From NCBI RefSeq assembly GCF_002584985.1, contig NZ_NUPZ01000026.1, forward strand, positions 25,826 to 89,825: DNA of 64,000 nt, read 5' to 3'. The first letter of the stretch is position 1; every line of letters begins with the position of its first letter. Of the stretch, positions 44,402 through 53,584 are shown piece by piece. The notes beneath the pieces were generated by a model. The model saw nothing but the letters and a program-made list of their open reading frames with translations, ran no database searches and was not told the origin of the DNA. A program made the translations under genes and the position numbers. This stretch comes from Bacillus sp. AFS029637 (GTDB lineage Bacteria > Bacillota > Bacilli > Bacillales > Bacillaceae_G).

Positions 44402-45871
44402 TTAATGATGAAACCCATTATCACATTTCGTATCATGTGGCATAGGCCCGTCCAGGGAATCCAGAAAGGCAACGGCCTGTTTGAGGTTCATCAAAAATAA
44501 ATGCGCGAGATCCATTGATAATCCATTTCGAACCACAACGCGCATAATCGTCACCTCTTCCATATCTGGAGGCAATGGATAAGCGGGTACTTGCCAGCCG
44601 AACACACGCAATTGTCGAGATAAATCATAAAGATTCCAGTTTAATGTGTAACCATCTTTCAGTCGCCAAGCGAAAACCGGAATATCCGAACCATCGGACA
44701 AAAGTTCGAACGGTTCCATCTTCTGAATCGCCTTACTAAGAAAAAGAGCGACTTTCTGAGAAGCCCTCTGGACATCATAGTACCCACTTTTCCCCAAACG
44801 TAGGTAATTGTAATATTGCAGGAGCACTTGCGCGCCAGGACGAGAGAAATTCAGAGCAAAAGTCGGCATATTTCCGCCCAAATAGGAGACGCGGAAGATT
44901 AGATCCTCAGGGAGATCTTCAGCTTCCCGCCAAATTATCCAACCCAATCCAGGGTAGACTAATCCATACTTATGTCCGGATACATTGATAGACTTCACCC
45001 TCGGTAATTGAAAATCCCAGACTAAATCTGGTTGAAGAAACGGTGCTATAAATCCCCCCGAAGCCGCATCCACATGCATGGGAATATCGAGGCCCGTCCT
45101 CTCCTGTAAATCGTCCAACGCTTTCGCAATGGCGGCAACCGGTTCGTAAAGTCCGGTATAAGTCTCACCGAGAATCGGTACTACACCAATCGTATTTTCA
45201 TCCACGACAGCGAGGACCCCCTGAGGATCCAATTGGGGATGCTCTGGGCTAACCTTCACATAGCGTGGTTCAACCTCCCAATAGTTCGCGAACTTTTCCC
45301 AAACGACTTGAACAGCAGAACTAAACACAATATTGGGACGATCCACCGGTTTCCCTTCGCTTTTGCGTGCGTTTTGCCAGCGTCTCTTTAACGCAAGCCC
45401 CCCGAGCATACATGCTTCCGACGATCCAGTTGTTGAAACACCCATAGTCGTAGTGGGGGTGGGCGAATGCCAGAGGTTGGCTAAAATGCGGACACACCGC
45501 TCCTCAATTTCGGCTGTCTGTGGATATTCATCCTTGTCAATCATGTTCTTGTCGAATGATTTGGCATATAATTGCTCTGCGGCAGGCTCCATCCATGTGC
45601 TAACGAATGTTGCAAGATTCAAGCGGGCATTGCCATCAAGAGCAATTTCATCATGGACGATTTGATACGCTGTTTCTGGTAACATGCCTTTATCAGGCAT
45701 GTGAAAGCGCGGAACGGCTGCTTCTCCTTCGCGGGCAAACAGAGGATTTATAGAAAATTCGTGAGGCAGCTCCATTTGCATGTGACGCGGTACATATTGT
45801 GGATTATCTGGTATGATCTCTTTTCCTTCGTATGCATCGTTTTGAACTTCTACTTTTCGATCCTGTGGCAT
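44402..45871 (-). CDS. gadB: Glutamate decarboxylase
   Basis: 489 residues, slightly longer than E. coli GadB because of an extended N-terminus. Lys301 in NVSGHKYG binds pyridoxal phosphate; HVDAASGGF (Asp268) holds its ring nitrogen. The enzyme turns glutamate into GABA and uses up a proton, which protects against acid. The ATG follows AAGGGGG. The gene is clearly more GC-rich than the genes around it, which points to transfer. No glutamate/GABA antiporter lies beside it. The weak hairpin GGGA/TCCC after the stop is no clear terminator. Confidence 0.94.
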   Translation of the reverse strand: MPQDRKVEVQNDAYEGKEIIPDNPQYVPRHMQMELPHEFSINPLFAREGEAAVPRFHMPDKGMLPETAYQIVHDEIALDGNARLNLATFVSTWMEPAAEQLYAKSFDKNMIDKDEYPQTAEIEERCVRILANLWHSPTPTTTMGVSTTGSSEACMLGGLALKRRWQNARKSEGKPVDRPNIVFSSAVQVVWEKFANYWEVEPRYVKVSPEHPQLDPQGVLAVVDENTIGVVPILGETYTGLYEPVAAIAKALDDLQERTGLDIPMHVDAASGGFIAPFLQPDLVWDFQLPRVKSINVSGHKYGLVYPGLGWIIWREAEDLPEDLIFRVSYLGGNMPTFALNFSRPGAQVLLQYYNYLRLGKSGYYDVQRASQKVALFLSKAIQKMEPFELLSDGSDIPVFAWRLKDGYTLNWNLYDLSRQLRVFGWQVPAYPLPPDMEEVTIMRVVVRNGLSMDLAHLFLMNLKQAVAFLDSLDGPMPHDTKCDNGFHH

Positions 45872-46102
45872 ACAAGTCCCCCTTAATTAATTGTTTAACG
45901 AACATATTATTTACAAAAAAGCATTTGTTAAACCAAGGGGACAATTCTAATAAAAGGTGCTGCCACCAAGTGAAAGCACTGTAGAAAAAACTGTGTCTAT
46001 TTTCTTGACGTAGTATCGGTTATCATTTTTTGATTTTTTTAAACACTTACAATATTTAATGCATGCAGCAACGTTAGTGCTTCTCTCACGATAACAAACA
46101 GA
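45872..46102. other. Intergenic region upstream of gadB
   Basis: Should hold the gadB promoter. I see no gene. The terminator at 46103-46141 on the plus strand has no recognised gene before it. Confidence 0.35.
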
Positions 46103-46141
46103 TTAAGGACTTACTGTTGTTGCACAGTAAGTCCTTTTTTC
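46103..46141 (+). terminator. Terminator-like hairpin
   Basis: A 13-bp perfect stem (46105-46117 with 46124-46136) is followed by six T on the plus strand. On the minus strand it comes after the GH3 gene, with a weak T-tract, and may end that operon. Confidence 0.65.
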
Positions 46142-46204
46142 ACCAAGTCTATTTCGGCGTCAATGGTGCAGGTTTTATCGAAAAGTTAATGAATGTAATA
46201 ATTA

Positions 46205-47911
46205 TTACAACCTAGTATCCCACTTACCGCAAAAGGCATCTACAGGACTTGTGCCCTTAAACTCTGATCTCCCCATCAATTTATCAACTAACGCCTGTAA
46301 TACATGATCATTTGAGCTATAAGTATTAATGAATGTCTTAACTCTTGGCACATCTAAAAGATGATAAGGGTTTTCTACAGAAATAAAAATAGTTGGAACA
46401 GCTGACATATAAACAGGAACATTAGCACCCATAGGTTGGGCCCATTCTATACGTACTGTGGTTTGATTGCTTTTTGTTGCCATGTTCGCTAAATATATTA
46501 TCAGGTCATATTTCTCAGTAATATCTTTGTAACTACTAGCTAAACCTTCAAAGCCTGGACTTGGTTTAAATACGTCTATGTCAAAACCTTCGTTTACTAA
46601 AAGATCCTTAACCTTTTTAGCAACTCCAGTTCTAACTGAGTACGCTATACCTTGTTGGCTCTCTATATCGTAATACAGCACCTTCTTATATTTTTTTGGA
46701 TCAATAGGTAAAACCCCTTCTTCCTTTTTTACTAATGTGATTGCTTTATCTGCACATTCAGCTGCCCAAGCATTATGTTCCTCAGTAGCAATCCCCTTTA
46801 ATGCTTCTTCCAGCGAAGGTATTAACTTTCCTTCCGCTTGTTTTTTATGAAGCTTTAATGCCGCTTTAAGAGCAAGTATCTTTGTTACAGCCTCGTTTAA
46901 TCTTTCCTTTGTAATAATTCCTTCCTGCACGCCTCTTCTCATATATTCATAATCTTCGTCTATGTTCTTTGTAAATAGGAACATATCACAACCAGCGGCA
47001 ATAGCCTGTGGTACTACCTTATCTCTTGTCATTGGAATTACCATACCAGCCATTGATGATGCATCTGTTACCACTAGCCCATTGAAGCCTAATTGTTCTT
47101 TTAATAGCTTCGTTACTAATTCATAAGATAGTGTAGCAGGTAACATATCCTTGTCTTCTATTTGTGGATTAAGTTTCTTAGTATATGCAGGCTGCATAAT
47201 ATGACCGACCATAACAGTCATAGCACCCGCTTCAATGCAAGCTTTGTAGGCAGCTCCATAGGTTTTATCCCAATCTTCACAGGACATGGAATTTATAGAT
47301 GTAACTAAATGCTGATCTCTCTCATCCATACCATCACCTGGGAAATGCTTTATTGAGGCAGCTACACCATATTCCTGAACACCCTTTACATATTGAACAC
47401 CCATACGGCGAACTCTGTCTGGATCTGAACCAAGAGTACGTGTATTAGTTATCGGGTTTCTGAAATTATAATCAATATCAATAATTGGTGCAAAGGCCCA
47501 GTTAGCTCCAACTGCTGAACCTTCACGACCAGCAACAACGCCAAGCTTGTACGCCATTTCATCATCATCAGTAGCAGCAACCTGCATCTGAGATCCTATC
47601 ATTGTTCCTTCTTGTACAATACCATTACCGCCACTTTCTAAGTTTGCTGAAATCAGCATAGGAATTTTTGAATTTTCTTGAAGGATACGCACTGTATTAA
47701 CAACCTCAGCTGCTGGCATAGGTCTACACATCAATCCGCTAGGCATATACTTTGCAGCTAGATTTTTTATATTATCCTCATCATCAGAATAAGCAACTAA
47801 ACAAAATAACTGACATATTTTTTCATCCTCTGTCATGGAAGCTATTGTTTTCTCTACCCATTGGATATCCTCATCATTTAAATAAAATGGCTTTTCTCTT
47901 AAATTCATCAT
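46205..47911 (-). CDS. Glycoside hydrolase family 3 enzyme with Asp-His dyad
   Basis: 568 residues, last gene of the sugar operon. The (beta/alpha)8 barrel covers about 20-370. The nucleophile is Asp283 in VVTDASSMAG. The loop K188-H-F-P-G-D-G...D199-Q-H201 corresponds to KHFPGHG...DSH of NagZ, whose Asp-His pair acts as acid/base; one His is changed to Asp193. This type includes beta-N-acetylglucosaminidases and also phosphorylases. There is no signal peptide, so the substrate must be imported. Start 17 bases after beta-phosphoglucomutase, behind AAGGAAGG. The exact substrate is not known. Confidence 0.88.
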   Translation of the reverse strand: MMNLREKPFYLNDEDIQWVEKTIASMTEDEKICQLFCLVAYSDDEDNIKNLAAKYMPSGLMCRPMPAAEVVNTVRILQENSKIPMLISANLESGGNGIVQEGTMIGSQMQVAATDDDEMAYKLGVVAGREGSAVGANWAFAPIIDIDYNFRNPITNTRTLGSDPDRVRRMGVQYVKGVQEYGVAASIKHFPGDGMDERDQHLVTSINSMSCEDWDKTYGAAYKACIEAGAMTVMVGHIMQPAYTKKLNPQIEDKDMLPATLSYELVTKLLKEQLGFNGLVVTDASSMAGMVIPMTRDKVVPQAIAAGCDMFLFTKNIDEDYEYMRRGVQEGIITKERLNEAVTKILALKAALKLHKKQAEGKLIPSLEEALKGIATEEHNAWAAECADKAITLVKKEEGVLPIDPKKYKKVLYYDIESQQGIAYSVRTGVAKKVKDLLVNEGFDIDVFKPSPGFEGLASSYKDITEKYDLIIYLANMATKSNQTTVRIEWAQPMGANVPVYMSAVPTIFISVENPYHLLDVPRVKTFINTYSSNDHVLQALVDKLMGRSEFKGTSPVDAFCGKWDTRL

Positions 47912-47928
47912 TTTTAACCTTCCTTTCC

Positions 47929-48576
47929 TTAATCCTTTAGTAATTCATCTATTGATAGTAAAGATAAATCTTTTACTCTATATTTTGCATTTGCACAGTT
48001 CGCTGCAAATCCTACTCCTACAGATTTCATACCTCCAGCATTTGCTGCCTCAATGCCAGCATCAGCATCTTCAATGACAACGCATTCAAAAGCATCCATT
48101 CCTAATTTTTCTGCTGCTAACAGAAAAACCTCAGGATGTGGTTTGCTGTATTTTATTTCATTTCCATCTGCCACAGCATCAAAATAGCCGTCAAGTTTGA
48201 TTCTTTTCAGTATAAAGGGCGTATTTTTACTAGAAGATCCAATAGCTGTCTTTACACCTAATTCCTTCAATGCTTTTAACACATTCATAACCCCAGGAAG
48301 AATATCCATTTCTGACAATTTATTAAGCAGATTTCTGTAATAAGTGTTTTTCCTTGCAGCCAGCTCCTCTTTTTCTTGTAAAGTATAAAGCGTTTCTGAC
48401 CTTTCCAAAATAATCTCCAAGCTCTCCATTCTGCTCACTCCACGGAGCCGTTCATTTATTTTTTTATCAAAATATACCTCTTCGTCATCGGCCATTTTTT
48501 TCCAAGCTTCATAATGAAACTCATCAGTTGAAACAATGACCCCATCTAAATCAAAAATTACCGCTCTCTTACTCAT
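47929..48576 (-). CDS. pgmB: Beta-phosphoglucomutase
   Basis: 215 residues, HAD superfamily. Asp9 and Asp11 (FDLDGVIVSTDEFHYEAWK) are the nucleophile and acid/base. SSSKN, the KPHPEVFLLAAEKLG Lys and VIEDADAGIEAA follow in order. The cap residues HYEAWKK are typical of beta-phosphoglucomutases rather than phosphatases. The enzyme turns beta-glucose 1-phosphate into glucose 6-phosphate. Its substrate normally comes from an inverting or retaining disaccharide phosphorylase; the only glycosidase next to it is the GH3 enzyme. Confidence 0.92.
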   Translation of the reverse strand: MSKRAVIFDLDGVIVSTDEFHYEAWKKMADDEEVYFDKKINERLRGVSRMESLEIILERSETLYTLQEKEELAARKNTYYRNLLNKLSEMDILPGVMNVLKALKELGVKTAIGSSSKNTPFILKRIKLDGYFDAVADGNEIKYSKPHPEVFLLAAEKLGMDAFECVVIEDADAGIEAANAGGMKSVGVGFAANCANAKYRVKDLSLLSIDELLKD

Positions 48577-48678
48577 GTTTCCTCCTATTTTTCCGTATAA
48601 TTTATTGTGTTACATAGAAGATTCCTTCATAGTTTATTTGTAAATACTTTAACTTCTTCATTCTGTTTCCACTATCGT

Positions 48679-49962
48679 TTAAGCCTGGATATCGCCTAAC
48701 TTATTTGTTTCCAATTCTCTTTCAGATTTCAACTTATGACCTACTTCTGGTATAGGCATAATCGCGAACATACCTATAATCGGCATAATCGCAAGGAATA
48801 TGAAAAAGAAGTTCCAGCCTCCTATTGAAAGAAGCAGTGGTCCTATTGCAGGCACTATGGATTGTGGTAGAGAATTAGCAACGTTCATGATTCCAAAGTC
48901 CTTAGCAGCATCATCTTTATTAGGCAGCACGCGGGCAACCATAGCTGTATCAACAGCCATAAAGCAACCTCCGCCTATAGCACAGACAATAGCAGCAATA
49001 TAGAAGGCCTGAACACTTGGTATAACGTACAATAAAATACCAAGTGTTAGAATTACACAAGAAATATAAAGGAATATTTTTTGCTTTCTGATTTTGTCTG
49101 ATAAAACACCACCTATAAGGCTGGCAATAACAGTGAAAATATTACCAAAAATCATTATATTAGCATAAGTTGATGTAATTTGTTCCTTATCCATATGCAT
49201 ACGATCACCTAGCATAATTGTTAAATAGAACATGCTGCAATATCCTAGCATAAGTAGGAACTTTGAAAATAAAGCCCATGTAAACTCAGGGAATTTTTTT
49301 GGACTTGGATAAAATTTTGTTATTTTTTCAACGAAGGATCCAGTATTATTGTTATTCTTTTTAACAAATTCCACCTTGCCTTCTTTTATCAAGAACAAGC
49401 TGATGACTGGTCCGATAACACCAATAGCAGCAAACGTTGTGAACTTAACGAAATCAGTTGCATTATTCATGATTTGAATCAATATCATTCCTAAAGTCAT
49501 GAACAGAGGCAATAAGATACCAAATATACCAGACATGGTACCTCTTTTGGATTCTTCTACTTGATCAGGAATTAAAGCCGTATAAGCTGCCCAGCTGAAA
49601 TTAAAGAAAAACTGTGCCGCTGCCCATCCCATCACGACGCCTAAAACCGTTTTCGAGAAATAAATATACATGATGCATAATGAACCGAGCAGTGAACCAA
49701 GCAAAATCCAAAGGCGGCGTCTTCCAAAAGTCACATTGCTTCGGTCACTGATGGCACCACCAATTGGATTACCGATTAAGGCAAAAATTGCACTTACTCC
49801 TGCCACCAGACCATAGGATGCGGCGTAACCCTTAGGATCAATAGTCATAACCTTTAGTGGTATCAATATTGCACCAACAGTCAGGAAGCCCATAAGCATC
49901 AATCCAAAACCAATTGAGATCCCCACAGCCAATCGCGTAAAAGGTGTTTTAATTGTTTCCAT
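48679..49962 (-). CDS. MFS sugar transporter
   Basis: 427 residues with 12 membrane segments. The MFS loop motif is GNPIGGAISDRSNVTFGRRRLWIL after the second/third segment, with a partner GGVLSDKIRKQK in the second half. The pattern resembles GPH/SLC45-like sugar:cation symporters. It probably imports the glycoside used by the GH3 enzyme. It lies between the carboxylesterase and beta-phosphoglucomutase genes. A decayed fragment of a related transporter lies at 51754-51980. Confidence 0.88.
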   Translation of the reverse strand: METIKTPFTRLAVGISIGFGLMLMGFLTVGAILIPLKVMTIDPKGYAASYGLVAGVSAIFALIGNPIGGAISDRSNVTFGRRRLWILLGSLLGSLCIMYIYFSKTVLGVVMGWAAAQFFFNFSWAAYTALIPDQVEESKRGTMSGIFGILLPLFMTLGMILIQIMNNATDFVKFTTFAAIGVIGPVISLFLIKEGKVEFVKKNNNNTGSFVEKITKFYPSPKKFPEFTWALFSKFLLMLGYCSMFYLTIMLGDRMHMDKEQITSTYANIMIFGNIFTVIASLIGGVLSDKIRKQKIFLYISCVILTLGILLYVIPSVQAFYIAAIVCAIGGGCFMAVDTAMVARVLPNKDDAAKDFGIMNVANSLPQSIVPAIGPLLLSIGGWNFFFIFLAIMPIIGMFAIMPIPEVGHKLKSERELETNKLGDIQA

Positions 49963-50152
49963 AATACTTCTCCCCCTTTTGAGTTGTATATAATTTCACA
50001 AGCCCAAATTAGTGATTTAGAATAGCAAAATACATAGCATTTCGTTTTCAAACTGTTTAATACAATATTTGCTATAAAAAACAAAGAGATGGTATTTTTG
50101 AGATGGATAGTGCACCCCCCTCCCGACTAACGGGTGATTATGGTACTTTTTC

Positions 50153-51712
50153 TTAATGCTGAACGTTCTGATCGAATAACTCTGCAAGACTGATAGGACC
50201 GCATACCTCATTAAATAAATTTATCAATTCATCATCATAATTATGAAGAACCTTGCAATCTCGATCAAAAATCATAGTAGGCTCGTCCTCTGGTTTCACA
50301 GCTGTCCACTCAGGTAGCCCTGGGTGATTTGGATTACCGGTTTGTGCAAAATGGATGACTGCTTGGAATATCTTTTCTTCCAGTTCATCTGAAATGCCAT
50401 CCATATTACAGATTTCAACTTTATCTGTATTATGGAAGACAAAAGGAATGTCTGAACAATGCCATGCTGCCTTTCCATGAGCAATCGGAAATTCCAGAGT
50501 AAAATTATACAAGAAAGCAGGAGCCTTTCCTCCTTCTGCCAAAAGTTTTGCTAGTTCTTTAGAAGGCGTACGGAAAATTCTGTCAAGTAACAATAAATCC
50601 ACCGCTTTCTTTTCAGGATAAGCTTTTACAAACAACTCCATAAGCTCCTGTGTATGCTTACCAAATTTCTTGCAAAGCATTTCTTTTTCTAGATCATCAG
50701 AAAGCTCATATTTATTAGAAGTCGCTAGATTAAATGCAAACTCACCAAATACAGAGCCTACCATTAATGGAATAGTTTTTGCATGTTCGGTAAAGCCATG
50801 TATAAGAGGTTCTCCAAGATAATACTCATTTTTTAGTGGTGCACAGCCCATATAGCCGCCCTTTTGCATAATCGCTGGAGATACTTTTCCATAGACTTTT
50901 ACCAGTTCACTGTAAGGAAGTGTCTCTAAAGCCTCCACATCCTTTTCTGTAAGTCCTAATTCTTCAAGCATTGCTGTTACAATCATTCTTCCATCACCAT
51001 TTTGTTGAGGCATTAACTTACCATCGTCAATACCACTCATAACAATTCCCTTATGGAAAAGTCCGTCGGCAGCCGGTATCTGCATAAGACCAGTAACTTT
51101 CATACCACCACCAGACTGTCCAAACAACGTAACATTTTCAGGGTCTCCGCCAAATTGAGCTATATTTTCGTGAACCCATTTCAAAGCTGCTACAAGATCA
51201 GCATGACCAGCATTTGCTGAATTTTTATATTTCTCTCCAAAAGGTGAAAGATCCATATATCCAAGAATGTTTAAACGGTGATTCACACTCACTACTACTA
51301 CATCACCGAGTTGACTCATATTAAAACCGTCATATGCTACCTGCTCAATGGATGATCCAGCAGTGAAGCCACCGCCGTGGAGCCATACCAAAACTGGTTT
51401 TTTAGCATCTTTATCAAGAACTTTTGTCCAGATATTAAGATTCTGGCATTTTTCATCCATAGGCCAATAACGATGTGGCACCATCAGTTCTGCGGTTGGA
51501 TTATCCTGTTGCATCAGTGGACATACATATCCATATGATGTAGCATCTTTGATACCTTCCCATGGAGTTAATTCCTCTGGCATTTGAAACCTTTTTGCCT
51601 GTGCATAAGAAATTCCTTTGAAAATATGAATTCCATCATAAAAATAGCCTTTTAATTGACCTGCTTTCGTCTGAACAACAGGCACCTCATCAAATACAAA
51701 TTTTTTCGCCAT
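50153..51712 (-). CDS. Type B carboxylesterase (para-nitrobenzyl esterase type)
   Basis: 519 residues from the ATG at 51712 behind GGAGGT; an upstream frame of 27 codons belongs to a transporter remnant. LVWLHGGGFTAGSS forms the oxyanion hole, TLFGQSGGGMKV holds the catalytic Ser, and the His is in AWHCSDIPFVFHN. These enzymes cleave short or aromatic esters. It is the first gene of the sugar operon. Together with the GH3 enzyme it could remove an acyl or aromatic group from an imported glycoside before or after cleavage. The spacer to the MFS gene is 190 bases. Confidence 0.9.
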   Translation of the reverse strand: MAKKFVFDEVPVVQTKAGQLKGYFYDGIHIFKGISYAQAKRFQMPEELTPWEGIKDATSYGYVCPLMQQDNPTAELMVPHRYWPMDEKCQNLNIWTKVLDKDAKKPVLVWLHGGGFTAGSSIEQVAYDGFNMSQLGDVVVVSVNHRLNILGYMDLSPFGEKYKNSANAGHADLVAALKWVHENIAQFGGDPENVTLFGQSGGGMKVTGLMQIPAADGLFHKGIVMSGIDDGKLMPQQNGDGRMIVTAMLEELGLTEKDVEALETLPYSELVKVYGKVSPAIMQKGGYMGCAPLKNEYYLGEPLIHGFTEHAKTIPLMVGSVFGEFAFNLATSNKYELSDDLEKEMLCKKFGKHTQELMELFVKAYPEKKAVDLLLLDRIFRTPSKELAKLLAEGGKAPAFLYNFTLEFPIAHGKAAWHCSDIPFVFHNTDKVEICNMDGISDELEEKIFQAVIHFAQTGNPNHPGLPEWTAVKPEDEPTMIFDRDCKVLHNYDDELINLFNEVCGPISLAELFDQNVQH

Positions 51713-51753
51713 CTTTTTTACCTCCAATATCACGGTTTTAATGTACTCTAACT

Positions 51754-51980
51754 TTATCCCACCGGCAGTAGTTTGTGCTTCTGAAGGAACCATGTACTTA
51801 CGATAAAAAAGGTCTTAACGTTTTGTATAATGTAAAACACAATACCGATTACGATAATCACGCTAGAAACATAAAGATAGATTTTTTTGCTTTCTAGTTT
51901 TGTCTGATAAGACGCTACCCACAAGGCTGGTAATAGCAGTAAAAAATATTTCTCCTGCTATTAAGTTAGTATGTAACTTT
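51754..51980 (-). pseudogene. Fragment of an MFS transporter gene
   Basis: On the minus strand the sequence reads FFTAITSLVGSVLSDKTRKQK and, after a one-base shift at an A-run, IYLYVSSVIIVIGIVFYIIQ. The intact transporter at 48679-49962 has IASLIGGVLSDKIRKQKIFLYISCVILTLGILLYVIP at the same place. DNA identity is clear by eye too. Both ends of the gene are missing. Confidence 0.75.
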
Positions 51981-52028
51981 TCAAACCGTGTATTAAAATA
52001 TAATTCTCTTATAATTTACAATATCAAG

Positions 52029-52038
52029 AAAGCGCTTT
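52029..52038. promoter_or_regulatory. Possible cre site core between the sugar operon and its AraC regulator
   Basis: AAAGCGCTTT is a perfect palindrome with the central part of a CcpA cre site, but the outer TG/CA pairs do not match. The position between the two divergent units would suit catabolite control. Confidence 0.35.
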
Positions 52039-52123
52039 ATTGTATTATTCTTAGATATATTGTATAGTTTGATTGTGAAATTTTTAAAAGATTTTCTATA
52101 AAAAGCAAGGAGGTCGTATTGTC

Positions 52124-53380
52124 TTGAATTTGTCAAAATCCGAAAAAAATCCAACTGAAAACATTGAGAATATTTGCGGTTTATTATCAAATTTATTTGA
52201 CATATCTGTCTGTTTCCTAAGCAGCTCAAATGATATAATATTTTCTGCCGGCGGTACGGCATTGAACAACCCTCTTAACGAAAATATACATAATACAATC
52301 ATTGATTTGTTTCAAAGCAGTGAGCATCACAATCTTCCCATTTTCAAGTCAACGAAATTTTCCGAGAATTTCGTTGCCGTAAACTTGTACACAAACAACA
52401 CATATAGTGGGAAATTTGTTATTGGTCCTTCAATCTGCTCAAGAATGGACACTGAAACCGTAAATATAGTAGTTTCCAAAGAGAAAATTTCCTTGGTAGA
52501 CAAGGCAAAGCTTTGTAGTTATTTCAACATTCTTCCGATAGTCAGTTTTAACACACTCTTACATTTAAGTCAGTTAATCTATTATATTTTGTATGGGCAG
52601 AAATTAGATTTTGTCTCGTTGTCCGATCTCAACACATACCAAAACAACTTCAAAACAAATTTTGCTGACAACTACGAAAACATTTCGTCGAATAGGAAAC
52701 AAAACAATGAGCTTCACCATCCTTATATATATGAACAAAATTACTTCCAGTATATAAGGGAGGGTAATCTTGAAAAAACGATTTCACATTTTAGAAAGAA
52801 TCTCCACGATAACTTTGGAGTTCTTTCAAAGAAAAGCTCACTTCGAAGTGAAAAAAACATCAGCATTTGTCATACAACACTTGTAACACGGGCAGCGATC
52901 GAAGGCGGGCTGGATCCGGAACAGGCGTACACCATGAGCGACATGGCAATCCAGTGCATAGAGGAAATAGATGATATAAAGCAGCTTCAAGATTACCGCA
53001 ACACCATTGCAATCGAGTTTACAAAAATGGTAAATCAGATAAATGAACACAAATTCCCTAAGCCAGTCAGAGTCTGCGAAAGTTATATTAAAAATCATAT
53101 TTACGAGCCTATATCGGTGAAACAGCTCTCTGAAATTACTGGGTTAAACCCAAATTACCTGTCCTCGATGTTTAAAGCAATCACCGGATTTTCTGTATTA
53201 GATTTTATCAATAAAGAAAAAATCAATGAAGCAAAAAAGCTGCTGATAACGACAGACCTTTCCTTGACGGACATTTCGAACCTGCTTCGTTTTTACGACC
53301 AGAGTCATTTCACAAAAACATTCAAAAAATACACAGATATTACACCTAAAATCTTTAGGGATCAAAACAAGCACATATAA
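52124..53380 (+). CDS. AraC family regulator with PocR-like sensor domain
   Basis: 418 residues from a TTG at 52124, behind AAGGAGG. Residues 10-165 look like a PocR-type sensor (ENICGLLSNLFDISVCFLSSSNDIIFSAGG, then FVIGPSIC). Residues 315-415 hold two helix-turn-helix motifs: YEPISVKQLSEITGLNPNYLSSMFKAITG and LSLTDISNLLRFYDQSHFTKTFKKYTDITPKIFR. It is divergent from the carboxylesterase/MFS/pgmB/GH3 operon and probably activates it on the cognate sugar. The codon use and long spacers resemble those of clostridial genes, so the whole locus may have been acquired. Confidence 0.88.
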   Translation: MNLSKSEKNPTENIENICGLLSNLFDISVCFLSSSNDIIFSAGGTALNNPLNENIHNTIIDLFQSSEHHNLPIFKSTKFSENFVAVNLYTNNTYSGKFVIGPSICSRMDTETVNIVVSKEKISLVDKAKLCSYFNILPIVSFNTLLHLSQLIYYILYGQKLDFVSLSDLNTYQNNFKTNFADNYENISSNRKQNNELHHPYIYEQNYFQYIREGNLEKTISHFRKNLHDNFGVLSKKSSLRSEKNISICHTTLVTRAAIEGGLDPEQAYTMSDMAIQCIEEIDDIKQLQDYRNTIAIEFTKMVNQINEHKFPKPVRVCESYIKNHIYEPISVKQLSEITGLNPNYLSSMFKAITGFSVLDFINKEKINEAKKLLITTDLSLTDISNLLRFYDQSHFTKTFKKYTDITPKIFRDQNKHI

Positions 53381-53478
53381 ATGGTACTGACCTGAAAACG
53401 ACATTAAGACACAAATTTTATCTTAATCTTGTTAAAAACGGGTTAATCGTCAGGGAAATGAGCTTAGCGTTATAAATC

Positions 53479-53529
53479 CCAAAATAAAAACCCCCATTTC
53501 TCTGTATTAAAATTGAGAAATAGAGGGTT
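53479..53529 (-). terminator. Terminator of the glycosyltransferase gene
   Basis: AACCC-CATTTCTC (53489 onwards) pairs with GAGAAAT-GGGTT, followed by TTTTTATTTT on the minus strand. It lies between convergent units and may help the AraC gene too. Confidence 0.7.
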
Positions 53530-53584
53530 AATCACTTAACAATTAATGAAAGTATAAATTATCACAATATTACTTGCGTTTTAC

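Noticed and set aside
45872-46204. Riboswitch or T-box in the gap between gadB and the GH3 gene.
   Set aside because: Only one terminator-like hairpin was found, with no conserved riboswitch or T-box core.
51713-51793. N-terminal extension of 27 codons on the carboxylesterase.
   Set aside because: GGAGGT lies directly before the ATG at 51712, and the extension reads through a transporter remnant.
52073-52102. TTGTGA-18-TATAAA as promoter of the AraC gene.
   Set aside because: Transcription would start within the ribosome binding site, so it is unlikely to be the working promoter.
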